A stretch of 64,000 nt of DNA from Laspinema olomoucense D3b (GCF_025370785.1 NZ_JAMXFA010000020.1:1-64000), one strand, 5' to 3'; positions 29,648-40,300 are shown, counted from the first letter of the stretch. Program-made: numbers and translations. The notes: generated by a model not told the origin, from the sequence alone.

Positions 29648-29833
29648 GATTAAGTAGCGCCTCATTATCGAGGCGGTCTTTGTCCCACTGACACTGGAGA
29701 ATTTAGCAACCTGTGAACGGATTGGGGGCGATCGCAATCTTCCTTTTTCTGGGTCCCTCCCCGCTGAATCCACCCCTTAAACCTCTTGCTTTCATCGAGG
29801 AGAGAGCGCCACCCACAGCCACAATACACCAAC

Positions 29834-29861
29834 AAAAACGGCTCTGCCAAAAGCAGAGCCG
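29834..29861 (-). terminator. Intrinsic terminator of acsF
   Basis: CGGCTCTGC and GCAGAGCCG form a perfect 9-bp stem with a CAAAA loop; on the minus strand it is followed by TTTTTGTT, about 40 bp past the acsF stop. Confidence 0.85.
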
Positions 29862-29899
29862 AAGGACGAAACAACAGAGGAGCGAAACCGGAAAACTAT

Positions 29900-30976
29900 C
29901 TAGTAAGCGACCCCTTGTTCTGACGTTTTATCAATAGGCTTCAACAAATAAAGCCGTACGATTTGCCAGACAGTTGAGATGTAAAGGGGTAGCTTCTGGA
30001 AAAACTGCACAATCTTAGGCTGGTTAGAACCTGCGATTTCTGCTATTTTAGCATTATTTCGCGTGCAAGTATCCAATCGGGCAAAGAACTCTGGATGATC
30101 TACATCCAAAATTACCGGAAAAACCCGTCCCGCAGTTTCATTCGTCTTGCGGATAACGTGAATATCATACTCACGGGCATCCAGACCGAGCACCGCGTAG
30201 AATCCGGAACGCTGAATATCATTCAAAAACATGGTAGCAAAAACCGAGAGTAAAAAGAAACGGCTCCACAGTTTTGCTTTCCAATCGTTTAAGATTTGAG
30301 GCTGGGCCTTCATCAATGCATCAAAGAAATCGCCGTGGCGGTTTTCATCCTGACACCAATTCTCAAAGAACCGGAAAATCGGATAAATTCGATGTTCAGG
30401 ATGCGCTTCCAAATGCCGATAGATCGTGATATAGCGCCAATACCCAATTTTTTCCGATAAATAGGTCGCGTAGAAGATGAATTTCGGCTTAAAAAAGGTG
30501 TATTTTTTACTTTTGGTCAAAAATCCTAAATCCAGGGAGAGCTTAAAGTCACTCATCGCCTTGTTTAGGAATCCGGCGTGACGTGCCTCATCCCGAGACA
30601 TCAGCAAAAAGCACTCGGCTAGAACCGGATTTTTGTCTTTGAGCTTGCGTGCTAGTTCCTTGTAAAGAAGAAACCCAGAAAACTCGGCAGTGCAAGAGCG
30701 TTCGAGAAATTCGATGAAAAGTTGACGAGTTTCCCCATCAATCCCATCCCAAGATTGGTTGAACTCTTCATCCCGAACGAAGTGGTGCCGGTTGTAGTCG
30801 GCGCGGAACTCTTCGAGAATGGCTTGGAGTTCGTCTTCGTTGGGGGAGATGTCCATCCGCGCCATCTCATCAAAGTCTGTGGTGTAGAAGCGCGGCGTCA
30901 GGATGGTGTCCTTGGCGGGAGCTTTAACCCCCGGGCGGATTTCTTCAAACGCAGGTTTCTTTAGGGAATCTACCAT
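29900..30976 (-). CDS. acsF: Mg-protoporphyrin IX monomethyl ester oxidative cyclase (aerobic)
   Basis: A 358-aa diiron enzyme forming the isocyclic E ring of chlorophyll: it converts Mg-protoporphyrin IX 13-monomethyl ester to divinyl protochlorophyllide with O2. The carboxylate-bridged diiron motifs [13 protein letters not shown] and [15 protein letters not shown] (ExxH pairs) are intact and the N-terminal [20 protein letters not shown] signature is typical. It works with Ycf54 and ferredoxin at the thylakoid membrane. Cyanobacteria often have a second isoform for low oxygen; sequence alone does not tell which this is. The gene is monocistronic with its own terminator. Confidence 0.96.
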   Translation of the reverse strand: MVDSLKKPAFEEIRPGVKAPAKDTILTPRFYTTDFDEMARMDISPNEDELQAILEEFRADYNRHHFVRDEEFNQSWDGIDGETRQLFIEFLERSCTAEFSGFLLYKELARKLKDKNPVLAECFLLMSRDEARHAGFLNKAMSDFKLSLDLGFLTKSKKYTFFKPKFIFYATYLSEKIGYWRYITIYRHLEAHPEHRIYPIFRFFENWCQDENRHGDFFDALMKAQPQILNDWKAKLWSRFFLLSVFATMFLNDIQRSGFYAVLGLDAREYDIHVIRKTNETAGRVFPVILDVDHPEFFARLDTCTRNNAKIAEIAGSNQPKIVQFFQKLPLYISTVWQIVRLYLLKPIDKTSEQGVAY

Positions 30977-31387
30977 AGGTGTAGGTGAGGGTGGTGTTAT
31001 AGCTGATTTGCCTTAGGCGAGGTGGAGACCGACTCAGAAGCGTTGCCAATGGCGCGACTTCTTAATGCGGAGCGCTGGGCATTGTTATGAATGATGCCTG
31101 ATTACGAACTCCAGTCTATCAGGGTATGAGACTTTGGGAACAGTCCAAAGGGTAAAAATTCACAAAACCACGTCAATTTTTGTAAAGTTGGCGGTAAAAA
31201 TTGGCAAGGGAACAGGAGTGAGTGGAGTACAAAGGGGTTGAGGGGAGGGATGTTGGAGTACCTCCAGGGAAGAGAACGGGGTGCTTTAGGGGCATCGGGT
31301 ACCCGGTAGGATTCCCTCTGTGGACCAGCATCTTGAGGGGGAGTTGTGCCAACATGAAAGCACAGGCATCACTATCGCTTATTGTTT
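30977..31387. other. Intergenic region, divergent promoters
   Basis: About 410 bp between the divergent acsF and Ser/Thr kinase genes; presumably holds both promoters. No gene or clear regulatory motif was identified. Confidence 0.5.
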
Positions 31388-32839
31388 ATGAGTTTCTGCC
31401 TCAATCCTCAGTGTCAAAAGCCCCAGAACCAGGATGGGGCGCAATATTGTGCCAATTGTGGCCTCTTGTTAAGGTTGGGCGATCGCTACCGTGCCATCCA
31501 ACCGATCGCGGCGGGTGGTTTTGGCAGAACCTTCCTGGCGATCGACGAATACAAACCCTCCAAACCCCGCTGCGTCATTAAACAATTCCATCCCGACGCC
31601 CAGCTCAACAGCAATTCTTCCCCCAAAGCCTCCCAACTCTTCCGCCAGGAAGCCATCCAACTCGAACAACTCGGACAACATCCCCAAATCCCCCACTTGC
31701 TGGCAACCTTTGAACAGCAGGGACGGCAATATTTAGTCCAAGAATTCATCGACGGACAACATCTAGCTGACGAACTGGCCCTCTCTGGTCCTTTCACCGA
31801 GGCCCAAATTCGCCAACTCTTAAATAACTTACTCCCAGTCCTGCAATATGTCCACGATCGCCAGGTCATTCACCGGGACCTCAAACCCGAAAATATCATT
31901 CGTCGCCGGAGTGACGGACAGCTCATCTTAGTAGACTTTGGGTCCGCCAAAGCCGTCACCGGCACCAGCTTAGGCAGAAGCGGCACCGTCATTGGCAGCG
32001 CCGGATATGCCGCCCCCGAACAAGCCCTCGGGAAACCCACCTTTGCTAGTGATATCTACAGTCTGGGAATCACCTGCATCCATTTGATGACCCAAATCGA
32101 CCCATTTGAGCTATTCGACCCCCGAGAAGGGGCCTGGGTCTGGCCGGACTACCTCGTTGATAATCCCGTCAGCGATTCCTTGCGGCAGGTCCTCGACAAA
32201 ATGCTGCAACAGCCCCTGTCTCGGCGCTATAGTACCGTCACCCAGGTCCTCGCTGATTTAAACACAACTCGGGTTTCCTTGACCCCCTCCGTAACCCCCC
32301 CGAGGAATGCCTTGTCCTCCGTGGAAGAGTTAGGGGAGCAAATGTCCCGCTTGCAAAAAGAAAAATCTGTCAGACTCGGCGTCAGTTACCTATTATGGAT
32401 GGTGGGCTTTTTTGGAGTGGGGGGCCTGCATCGCTTTTATAATGGCAAATACGTCACCGGAGTCCTGTGGTTTTGTACCTGGAACTTTTTCTTTTTAGGT
32501 CAAATTGTCGATGGGTTTATTCTGCCGGGGATGGTGGATAAATACCAAGACAAGATGAGAAAAAAACTCGGGATATCAGAAACCGGAGTCCCCTTAGCTC
32601 CACAAAATTCGATTAGCCAAACCGTCAGCCTTCAAACCCAAGATCAACTCATGATTGCCCTCGTGAGAGCGGCCCAAGCCCGAGGGGGTCACCTTTCCGT
32701 TACCCAAGCTGTCATGGACACCAACCGGAGCTTTACCCAAGTCGAGCAAGCCCTCACCCAGATGGTTTCCGCCGGTTATGTCAGCGTAGAAAACGACCCC
32801 GTTTCCGGAGTCGTTATCTATCGATTCAACGAATTGTGA
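31388..32839 (+). CDS. Zinc-ribbon / Ser-Thr protein kinase / TM2 membrane protein
   Basis: A 483-aa Hanks-type kinase. An N-terminal four-cysteine zinc ribbon (Cys4, Cys9, CANC) precedes the kinase domain: glycine loop AAGGFGRTF, catalytic Lys65, HRDLKPEN (Asp164) and DFGSAK (Asp183), then APEQ. The kinase is followed by a TM2 domain with two hydrophobic helices around GVGGLHRFYNGK, and about 90 C-terminal residues that resemble a winged helix (RGGHLSVTQAVMD...YVSVENDP). It is therefore membrane-anchored with the kinase in the cytoplasm. The ATG at 31388 is preferred to the TTG two codons upstream. Targets are unknown. Confidence 0.9.
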   Translation: MSFCLNPQCQKPQNQDGAQYCANCGLLLRLGDRYRAIQPIAAGGFGRTFLAIDEYKPSKPRCVIKQFHPDAQLNSNSSPKASQLFRQEAIQLEQLGQHPQIPHLLATFEQQGRQYLVQEFIDGQHLADELALSGPFTEAQIRQLLNNLLPVLQYVHDRQVIHRDLKPENIIRRRSDGQLILVDFGSAKAVTGTSLGRSGTVIGSAGYAAPEQALGKPTFASDIYSLGITCIHLMTQIDPFELFDPREGAWVWPDYLVDNPVSDSLRQVLDKMLQQPLSRRYSTVTQVLADLNTTRVSLTPSVTPPRNALSSVEELGEQMSRLQKEKSVRLGVSYLLWMVGFFGVGGLHRFYNGKYVTGVLWFCTWNFFFLGQIVDGFILPGMVDKYQDKMRKKLGISETGVPLAPQNSISQTVSLQTQDQLMIALVRAAQARGGHLSVTQAVMDTNRSFTQVEQALTQMVSAGYVSVENDPVSGVVIYRFNEL

Positions 32840-32842
32840 GGA

Positions 32843-33541
32843 CTAATTGCGAGTCAGCCACTTTTGAGCCGTCAGTCTTTGCACAACGTAGAAGACCAAC
32901 CCATCAAGGTCAATCTTGCGTTCGTCAATTAAAAATGGCTCTAAGGTACTCGGTTGGCTCACCTGCTCAAAGCAGGAAAACGCTCTTGGTCCTTTGATAT
33001 CCTCCGTGGGGAAATAAACCCGGAAGTGACGCTGTGAGCCCAACCAGTCCCCCTTAACCTGCGCCCAGGTTTCATCCGAGGTAAAACCGGGCATGGTCAC
33101 TTTTTGCTTGGACCAGGCGATTTGTAAGTCCTCAATCCCCTTTTGAGCGAGGGCTGCTTTCAACGCCGGGATATAATCCTGTTCGATGAACTCCACAAAG
33201 GGCTTATCTTCTACTGCCGGAGCCTTGGCCTTTTTCGCCCCCGCCGCTTCGGGGTCGGCATCCCCGGCTTTAGCCGCCTTCCCTGGGGGTTTGGCAGCAC
33301 CGCCTTTCCCTGCCGGTTGTTTGGCTTTGGGTTCCGCCGCCGCATTCGGATTCTCTTGCGGGTTAGCACTCGCTGGATCTGGCGTGTTCGCTGTTGGCAT
33401 ATCTGTTGCTTGGGGTTCGTCGATACTCGGCGCCTGCTGTTTAGAGGCAGGTGGAGTAACCGATTCTCCCGCAGTCGGATTCGGCGGGGGAGTCGTCGGA
33501 TGGTTCGATGCTTCCTCTGGCTTAGGTTTGTCTGGTGACAT
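32843..33541 (-). CDS. DUF2996 family protein with Pro/Ala-rich N-terminus
   Basis: A 232-aa protein conserved in cyanobacteria and plants. The first ~110 residues are low-complexity Pro/Ala/Lys-rich (KQPAGKGGAAKPPGKAAKAG) and probably disordered. The C-terminal domain (FVEFIEQDYIPALKAALAQK to VVQRLTAQKWLTRN) matches DUF2996, whose plant counterpart is a thylakoid PSII-associated protein (LPA3-like); a role in PSII assembly is a family-level inference. It lies only 3 bp from the convergent kinase gene and follows the 33555 gene by 13 bp on the same strand, so the two are likely an operon. Confidence 0.8.
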   Translation of the reverse strand: MSPDKPKPEEASNHPTTPPPNPTAGESVTPPASKQQAPSIDEPQATDMPTANTPDPASANPQENPNAAAEPKAKQPAGKGGAAKPPGKAAKAGDADPEAAGAKKAKAPAVEDKPFVEFIEQDYIPALKAALAQKGIEDLQIAWSKQKVTMPGFTSDETWAQVKGDWLGSQRHFRVYFPTEDIKGPRAFSCFEQVSQPSTLEPFLIDERKIDLDGLVFYVVQRLTAQKWLTRN

Positions 33542-33554
33542 TGTTTATCCTCAA

Positions 33555-34442
33555 TTAAATCTCGGCAACAGCTCGTTCAATCAACCGATGAGCGAGGGTT
33601 TGAATCCCTGTATGCTCATAGTAATTGGTAGACATATCCAAGAATGCCGCTAAATAGTCCAACTTATCATCGGATACTTCGATAAATTGCTGAAGGCTGT
33701 TGGCAACTTTTTGGGGGGTTAATCCGCGAGAGGCGACAAAGTTATTCATCCAACCGGAGGTAGAGGCGAAACTTTGCCCAATAAAGCCCAGTTGACCCGC
33801 CGGGTTTCCTCCGGGAATCATGCTACTGAGTTTTTTAAACATTCCATTTTCTTGTAAGTCGCCGGGGTTCAATCCGCTGATCACGGATTGGGCTTTCATG
33901 ACGAAGTTTGGACCCAGGGGAATCAGACCATCGAAGCAGACGAGGGCCGTCATCCGCATCAGGGATTCGCCGCTGTAGTTGCCGAGGGAGTTGACAAAAT
34001 CGCCGATGCTGTCCCCGGGGATGCCGTTGATTTGGCAAAAGGCAATTAATTCGGCGACGACTTTCAGGGAGAGGTCGATGGTTTGCGCTTTGTCTGCTCG
34101 GGGGGTAATTTTGTTAAGGAAGCCGAGTAGCCCGATTTTTTCGCCGACTTTGTTGGCGAGGGCAGCAGCGCCGAGGGTTCCCCCAAAACTATCGACGGTT
34201 TGGTAGATCCAGAGGGCGCGTTGATAGCCTTGGGATTTATCGTTGTAGAGTTGGATGGCCCGATCGCCAATTTGTTGGATCACGGCTTGATCGGTTACCC
34301 CGGTGACGCTTTTAATAGTGTTTTCAAACCCCACAAGGTTATTCCACTGTCCCGGAACGACAAAATCGAGGGCGCGCAGGGAGTGAACGGTGAGGTTATT
34401 GGTGGGGAGGTCGTCAACTAACTGGAAGATTGTTTTACTCAC
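33555..34442 (-). CDS. Conserved cyanobacterial hypothetical protein
   Basis: A 295-aa soluble, mainly helical protein with no recognised domain. Notable segments are FQLVDDLPTNNLTVHSLRAL at the start, YQRALWIYQTVDSFGGTLGAAALANKVG and GESLMRMTALVCFDGLIPLGP in the middle. There is no signal peptide or membrane helix. It precedes the DUF2996 gene by 13 bp on the same strand, so cotranscription is likely and may point to a shared role. I do not recognise its function. Confidence 0.75.
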   Translation of the reverse strand: MSKTIFQLVDDLPTNNLTVHSLRALDFVVPGQWNNLVGFENTIKSVTGVTDQAVIQQIGDRAIQLYNDKSQGYQRALWIYQTVDSFGGTLGAAALANKVGEKIGLLGFLNKITPRADKAQTIDLSLKVVAELIAFCQINGIPGDSIGDFVNSLGNYSGESLMRMTALVCFDGLIPLGPNFVMKAQSVISGLNPGDLQENGMFKKLSSMIPGGNPAGQLGFIGQSFASTSGWMNNFVASRGLTPQKVANSLQQFIEVSDDKLDYLAAFLDMSTNYYEHTGIQTLAHRLIERAVAEI

Positions 34443-34542
34443 AGGAGTCTCCTAGGGTAGGGAAATTGGCTGAATGGGAATTTTTTAGGCGGGTAGGAGT
34501 CGGTTTTTTAGTATCCGTTAGCCTTTGAATGGGAAATTTCTA

Positions 34543-35052
34543 TTATTTCAGTTGCTTGAGTCCGTTGAGATCGAATCGCTGCAACCAGGTTTCGCGATCG
34601 CTGGCGGTAAAGGCGGGATTTCGAGATTGGATTTTCACTTGGAAGCGATCGCCCACCAAAATCGCTGTATCGTTCGGCGTCAGGGACGAAGAAGGATATC
34701 CCCCCACTTGAGTGTTACTCTGCTGGAATTTCTGTACTGCACTCGGATTGCTGACGGTATCAGAAATGGATAACATGGCCATATCTTGGCTCCCTTGTTG
34801 CAATTTGGCCTCGGCAAACCCCGCTTTTTCTTGGGTATAGACGAGACTATATCCGCCACTAGCTGAGGGAAATAGGCGGTTAAAGGAACTGCCGGGGACA
34901 GGTTGACCCGCTGCGCTAGTGACTTCCGTACTTTGTTGCTGTGCGCCATCCCAGCGGGAAGGTTCCTGGACTTCACCACAAGCGCTCACCAGGAGTAACA
35001 ACCCCAAGCAAGATGAGAGTAAAATCTGCCGCAGACGAGGTAATTTCATCAT
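34543..35052 (-). CDS. Putative lipoprotein
   Basis: A 169-aa exported protein. The N-terminus is a lipoprotein signal peptide: basic MMKLPRLRQ, hydrophobic LLSSCLGLLLLV and lipobox VSAC, giving a lipidated Cys at residue 26. The mature part is Ser/Gln-rich and of unknown family, with a segment YSLVYTQEKAGFAEAKLQQGSQDMAML. It lies about 100 bp from the 33555 gene on the same strand and may belong to the same transcription unit. Confidence 0.75.
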   Translation of the reverse strand: MMKLPRLRQILLSSCLGLLLLVSACGEVQEPSRWDGAQQQSTEVTSAAGQPVPGSSFNRLFPSASGGYSLVYTQEKAGFAEAKLQQGSQDMAMLSISDTVSNPSAVQKFQQSNTQVGGYPSSSLTPNDTAILVGDRFQVKIQSRNPAFTASDRETWLQRFDLNGLKQLK

Positions 35053-35212
35053 TTTTTTTTAGTGTTCTGTTTTGAACCACAGGTAATACCTGCCATTTTA
35101 CTGGGGATTTCTCAGGGATACCGGAGTAGCCTTGGGGATCCGGTATGAGCAGGATTGCCCAACAGAATCAGAAAGTCACGAAGCAACGATTCAGCTTAGG
35201 ATATTAAAAAGC

Positions 35213-35299
35213 GGACTTACGGGATTGACTGTTATGCACCCCAGGCTCTGGATGGGTGGGCAGTCTTGATCTGAACCGATTGGGTACAACCGTAAGTCC
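35213..35299. repeat. MITE-like element with 10-bp terminal inverted repeats
   Basis: GGACTTACGG at 35213-35222 and its exact reverse complement CCGTAAGTCC at 35290-35299 flank 67 bp. It sits just upstream of the lyase gene and shares the GACTTACG end motif with the element at 8194-8275, so both may be derived from one MITE-like family. Confidence 0.55.
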
Positions 35300-35335
35300 A
35301 GTTCAAGTCAAGTTTCTCGTACTCCTACGTTGTTG

Positions 35336-35869
35336 ATGGATATTATCGAGTTTTTCCAACACAGTGCCGGGAAGTGGTTTTCCCAACGTACCTGTCAAGA
35401 TCTCGCTGCGGTCAAATCTGTAGCAGGCACCACAGACCTTTGGCTGGATGCTTTGTCATCGGAGGACCCCGAGGCGATCGCCCTTTGTCAAGAGTATCGC
35501 ATCGATCCGGCAGAAGCATTAGGTGGGGTGCGGATTCGATGGGAAAATAAACCCATCGACCCTGAACCGAAACAATCCGGTTCAACGCTCCTGGTGGCGA
35601 TCGCCAATGGTTCCCAGCCGACTGAAGGTCGGTTGCTGCGGAAATCAGCCACTGCTGATGAATTACCGACCCCGAGTCGTTACATCATTGGCAGTGATGA
35701 TGTGGTGACGTTCATTGCTGAATCTGAACATCTCTACGAGGAAGAACGCATCTGGTATGCCAGTGATAATTTGCGCCTAAGAACCCATGTTGTCAAGCGC
35801 TCGGATGGCTTCAGTCTCGCTTCTTTCTACAGCGAAATTCGCATGGGTGGCACACCCAAGCCAGCTTAA
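35336..35869 (+). CDS. CpcS/CpeS-family phycobiliprotein lyase
   Basis: A 177-aa protein of the lipocalin-like S-type bilin lyases, which attach phycobilins to cysteines of phycobiliprotein subunits (commonly beta-Cys82). IIEFFQHSAGKWFSQRTCQDL, LGGVRIRWEN and the C-terminal EEERIWYASDNLRLRTHVV, FSLASFYSEIRMGG are family hallmarks. Whether it serves phycocyanin, allophycocyanin or phycoerythrin cannot be decided here. The ATG at 35336 (MDIIEFF) is the family start; two upstream TTG codons are in frame. The promoter region contains a MITE-like element at 35213-35299. Confidence 0.9.
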   Translation: MDIIEFFQHSAGKWFSQRTCQDLAAVKSVAGTTDLWLDALSSEDPEAIALCQEYRIDPAEALGGVRIRWENKPIDPEPKQSGSTLLVAIANGSQPTEGRLLRKSATADELPTPSRYIIGSDDVVTFIAESEHLYEEERIWYASDNLRLRTHVVKRSDGFSLASFYSEIRMGGTPKPA

Positions 35870-35896
35870 CCCCATCCCACCCCAACGGGTTATCTG

Positions 35897-35934
35897 CTGA
35901 AGTCGGGACGTTGAACTATCGAGAACGACTTCAG
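35897..35934. repeat. Copy of the dispersed CTGAAGTCGGGACGTTGAAC motif
   Basis: CTGAAGTCGGGACGTTGAAC occurs here as in the copies at 58819-58843 and, with a small deviation, 54366-54391. CTGAAGTCG and CGACTTCAG form a 9-bp perfect inverted repeat here. Downstream sequence (GTGGTGACATTGATC) resembles 58955-58977, so the element is longer than the core. It lies in the spacer after the lyase gene. Confidence 0.7.
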
Positions 35935-35964
35935 TGGTGACATTGATCTGCGATGAGCTCCAGT

Positions 35965-36045
35965 TGCCAAAAACCTATTTTTTCTTGCCCCTAGGGCAGG
36001 GGCTTTGTCCGGATAGCTGCACCCGGGATGGGTGTAGGGTTTTCT
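35965..36045. repeat. Hairpin element related to those at 37138-37250 and 43983-44149
   Basis: GTTGCCAAAAACCTATTTTT followed by GCCCCTAGGGCAGGGGC and GGATAGCTGCACCCGGGATGGGTG. The order (GTTGCCAAA, T-rich, GC hairpin, GTAG/ATAGCTGCACCC, GGGTG) parallels the elements near 37.2 and 44.1 kb. Probably one dispersed palindromic family. Confidence 0.5.
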
Positions 36046-36055
36046 GGGTTCTACT

Positions 36056-36985
36056 TCAGCCTTTAGGGGGAGATTGAGGTTGTTTTTGGGAGACCGCTTT
36101 GAGCTTGGAGTAGAAATCCGAGGAGGTTTCTTTGGGGGTGAACTGATGAATGGGACTGTTGTTGACGATCGCCTCGGATGATTCCTCCTTCTGTGCCTCC
36201 TCGATGGCGACGGAGGACTCCGAGGAGGGTTTTAAGTCGGTGAATGTGGCTTTCGGGTTACGGATGGGTTGAAGTTGAGGGCGATCGAGCCAGAGGTCCC
36301 CGAGTAAATCATCGCAGTTGGGTGCGATCGCCTCGGCTATCCCTGTAATTCCCGGCTCTTTTGTCCCTGGGTTGAGGGTTTCGGGGAATGAGGTAGCTCG
36401 GGTTGGGGCATCTTCTGGGTCAATGGGGGAGAGTTCGGGTGATAACGAATCTGGTTCCTGGGGACCTGGAGGTGCGGGGATGGGCGCTTTGGAGTCCGGT
36501 AAGGGAGCATTCTCCTCGGGAGTGGCGATCGCCGGGGTTTCCAATGCAGCACTCTGAGCGAGATTGTTGCCCGATGTTTGCCGTTCCAAGTGCCGGACGT
36601 CGGAACTGGGAATCGCTCTGGGGAATACCCCTGTTTGGGATAATTCCGTAAACCCCTGTGTGGATGACATTTTCTCCCCTGTGTCTGCGCTCCCTTTCCA
36701 ACCTTTCGGCAGTTGACTAGACACTAAGCGTTCAAATTCATGATTGAAATGATAGAGGGCCTGATTTCGCCGTTTCCAACAGGCTAAAATATGGGTGACC
36801 GAAACGGCTTTATACCGTCCTTGATATAACGCTTCAATGGTAGCTAGACGCACCCAAGCTGCCGGATACTCTAGGAGCCATTCGGCAATCAATTCCCCGG
36901 TGCTGTAGCCGCCGAGATCGAAGCTATAGTGAGTCAGCAGTGCCGCTGCACTCTCCGATACAGTATCGTGGGCCGCTTTGTTCAT
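36056..36985 (-). CDS. Conserved cyanobacterial hypothetical protein
   Basis: A 309-aa protein. Only the N-terminal ~100 residues look conserved and folded (SFDLGGYSTGELIAEWLLEY, VRLATIEALYQGRYKAVSV, HILACWKRRNQALYHFNHEF), with alternating helices; the rest is Pro/Ser/Glu-rich and probably disordered. No signal peptide or membrane helix. The ATG at 36985 (MNKAAHDTV) is preferred over 37012, whose extra nine residues are unlike the rest. I do not recognise a function; the pattern resembles a small helical docking domain with a long flexible tail. Confidence 0.7.
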   Translation of the reverse strand: MNKAAHDTVSESAAALLTHYSFDLGGYSTGELIAEWLLEYPAAWVRLATIEALYQGRYKAVSVTHILACWKRRNQALYHFNHEFERLVSSQLPKGWKGSADTGEKMSSTQGFTELSQTGVFPRAIPSSDVRHLERQTSGNNLAQSAALETPAIATPEENAPLPDSKAPIPAPPGPQEPDSLSPELSPIDPEDAPTRATSFPETLNPGTKEPGITGIAEAIAPNCDDLLGDLWLDRPQLQPIRNPKATFTDLKPSSESSVAIEEAQKEESSEAIVNNSPIHQFTPKETSSDFYSKLKAVSQKQPQSPPKG

Positions 36986-37371
36986 TGTTGATTGCCTACC
37001 GGGTATCCCCAATCTTCTCTACCATGCGCGAGTTTGACCACGGGTGATGGTCTATCAATCCTACATCTGCGATCGCCCCTAGCAACAGCTTTTGATGTCC
37101 GAATCCCGGAAATCCTCGTTATGCTTTCCCCAAAGAATTCTATTCGTCAAATCACTGGTGTGATACCAAATCCGGTTGTCAAAAGTCGGTTTTTCTTCAG
37201 CCCGCGCTTCTCGGGCTTTATCCCTGTAGACCCACCCTTGAGTCGCGCTTCTTTTTATAGACCTGGAACAACCGAATTCGGTATGACTTGTTCCTTGCGG
37301 GGTTCTGTCTGTTTCTTCGCCCATCGCATCCCCGAGTCCTGGCCTCACCCCCTGGGGGTCCCGCCATGCCC
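36986..37371. other. Intergenic spacer with hairpin element
   Basis: About 385 bp without a supported gene. It contains another copy (about 37160-37235) of the hairpin family seen at 35965 and 43983: CCGGTTGTCAAAAGTCGG, AGCCCGCGCTTCTCGGGCTT and CCTGTAGACCCACCC. One frame across the region is open but shows no protein-like content. Confidence 0.5.
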
Positions 37372-40300
37372 TCAAGGGGAGGCAACCACGGTGCGATCGC
37401 GTCCCTCTTTTTTGGCCCGATACAGGGCTGCATCGGCGGCTTTAATCAAGTCGTCACCCTCGGTCCCGCAATCGGGACAAGCTGAAACGCCCATCGAGAT
37501 TGTAATCTGATCCAGAACTTGACCGCGATGAGTGATTTTCAACTCCTTGATCCCTTGGCGCAGGGCCTCAGCTCGACGGGCGGCATCTTCTAAGTCCGCA
37601 TCGGGGAAAATCAGGGTCAACTCTTCCCCCCCATAGCGACAGGCAATGTCTGAGGTGCGGACATTAGTTTGCAAAAAGGTTCCGAGTTCTCGCAAGACGG
37701 CATCTCCGGCATCATGACCGAAGGTATCATTAAATTGCTTAAATCGATCCACATCAATCATCACAACGGCCAGCGATCGCTTCGTTCGCAAGGCGCGATG
37801 AATCTCCCGATTCAACGATTCTTCCAAATATCGCCGGTTAAATAACCCCGTCAGAGGGTCACGAATGCTCTGCTGATGCAGGGTTTCGCGCAGTTTTAAG
37901 TTAGCCAGGGCCAAAGACACCTGTTCGGAAACGGTCCTCGCTAATTGGCGCTTCCCGGGAGTTAAATATCTCTCGTCTTCACTGGCTAAGTACAACATTC
38001 CCAAGGTTTCTCCTTGAGCAATCATCTGCACGCATAGGGACTGGGCGGGATTTTTATGCGGGTGAATATGTTTGCAGGCTAATCCGGCATTGGTGCGATC
38101 GATCCAATGCAGGCGACCTCTGCGCAATGCCCAACAGTCACTCGGGGAAAACAGGCTATGGGTTGGCAAATCATCCCCCCACTTTGCCATCGCCTCTACT
38201 AAATTTTTGGACTGATTGAGCATGAATACGGCACCGCAGGTCCCGGGAAATAACGGTTGCAGAAGGGTGTCCAGGGCTTTGTAAGCTTCGTCTACGCTTA
38301 AGCAGGCTTGGAGAAATTCGTTCATCTGCCCCAGCATATCCATCTCTTGGTTTCGCAGTTCCAGTTCACTGACCCATCCCTTGAGGTTGAGATTAGCTTT
38401 TTGCAACTCCTCTTCAGCGCGTTTACGAGAGGTGATATCCGTGGCGGTCCCCAGAATTTGATTGGGTAAGCCTTCAGCATTTCTGGAAAAGACCATATCT
38501 CGGCTGATGAACCACCGCCAGCGATCGTGGGCGTCTTTGAGCCGATATTCCATTTCTAGAATTTCTTCCTCTTTCAGGAGGATGCGTTGTTGGAAATGTT
38601 CCGTGACCTGGGCTACATCGTCCGGATGCAAAATTTGGGAAAAAATGTTCTCTCCCATTTCCTCAATCTGGTCGGGGGTATAGTCCAAAATTTCCCCAAT
38701 CGACCGATTTTTATAGACATCTTTCTCCTGCACGAGGTCATAAATGTACAGAATATTTGGGGTAGTTTCAGCGATTCTTTGGATAAATCGTTGACTAGAA
38801 AGCAGATCGGTTTCGGCCTGTTTTCGCTCCTGGATTTCCCGTTGTAATTGCTCATTGGCTGCCTTTAATTCGGCAGTGCGCTCTTGCACTTTGATTTCTA
38901 ACTGATCTTTGGCTTTCTGTAATTCGGCTTCGGCGCGGGTGGCGCGGGCGAGTTCGCTTTGCGCTTGTTGAAATAGGGTGGATTGATTGATAGCGATCGC
39001 CACCTGGGTTGCCAACTTTTCTAGGAAATCAATTTCTGAGGGGTTCCATTTCCGGATATCTAGGCAGTGATGGGCAATCAGCAATCCCCATAAATCTTCC
39101 CCTTGCAAAATTGGCACCACTAGGTTAGCCCGTACCTGAAATTCTTCTAAAAATTGGATGTGACAGGAGGTTAAGTTGGAATGGTAAATATCCTCGATCG
39201 CCCGGGTTTGCCCTTGTTGATACCAGCTCAGTGCTGTTTCCTCAAAGCAATGATCTTGAATGGTTCGGCCCAAAATTGAAAGGTGTTTATCCCGCACCGA
39301 TTCCACTTCCACCTTTCCACTCCAATGCGGTCCAAATTGATAAATAATCACCCGGTCAGTTTTTAAAAGCTGTCTGACTTGGGATACCGTCGTATTGAGA
39401 ATCTCATGCAGATTCAGGGATTCCCGGATTCTCAGGGCAATTTTATTCAGCAGCCGTTCTCGGGATGCCTGTTCATGCAGCTTGGCTGTGCGCAGGTTGA
39501 CTTCTCTTTCCAGTTGAATATTGCGACTGTGCAACAATTCGACTTTTTCAGCTTGCAGTTTCCAAACTTTTTGTTCTAATCCATGAATCACCCCATACAG
39601 TTGGTTTGGGTCCAGGGTTTGCATTAAAATTCCCTGGGTGATAATCCCCAGCAGTTCCCCTTGATTTCCACAAATAATTAACCGCTCGACCTGTCGGCGC
39701 TGCATTTGTTGATGGGCTGTCCAGACGGATTCCTGATGGTTTAAACACAACAGGGGCTCGCTCATCACATCTCCCACCTGGATCTGCTCTAGGTCGAGTT
39801 CTAACGCCATAAAATGCAAAATATCTCGTTCGGTAATCACCCCCACCGGCAAGGAAAATGAGCTGGGGTTTCTGTCGGGTTCCTCTGGGGCGGGTTCTAT
39901 ATTTTCGGTGACAATGATCGAGGCGACTCGGTACTCTGCCATTAAATGAGCCGCTTGCAACACCGAGGTTTTGGGTGGCACATGAATGACATCGGTGGCC
40001 ATCACCTCTTCCACCCGTTTTCCCTTGAGTAAATCCGCCGGTTTCAACACTTTACGAATGCTATCAAGAGTGACGATTCCTCGGACATTTCCGGTATCGC
40101 TCAATAGGGGAAGATGCCTAATTTTATGGCTTCTAAATATTTTTAAAATGCTAAAAATGTCGGTGAATTCCGCTTCTTTAATGGTGACAACATTTTGAGT
40201 CATCACCTCCCGAACGGTCGTGCATTTTAACTCCGCTTTTTCAGCGCCTAGTCTGACAAAATCCCATTCCGTTAATAGGCCCACAAGTTGCTCATTTTCA

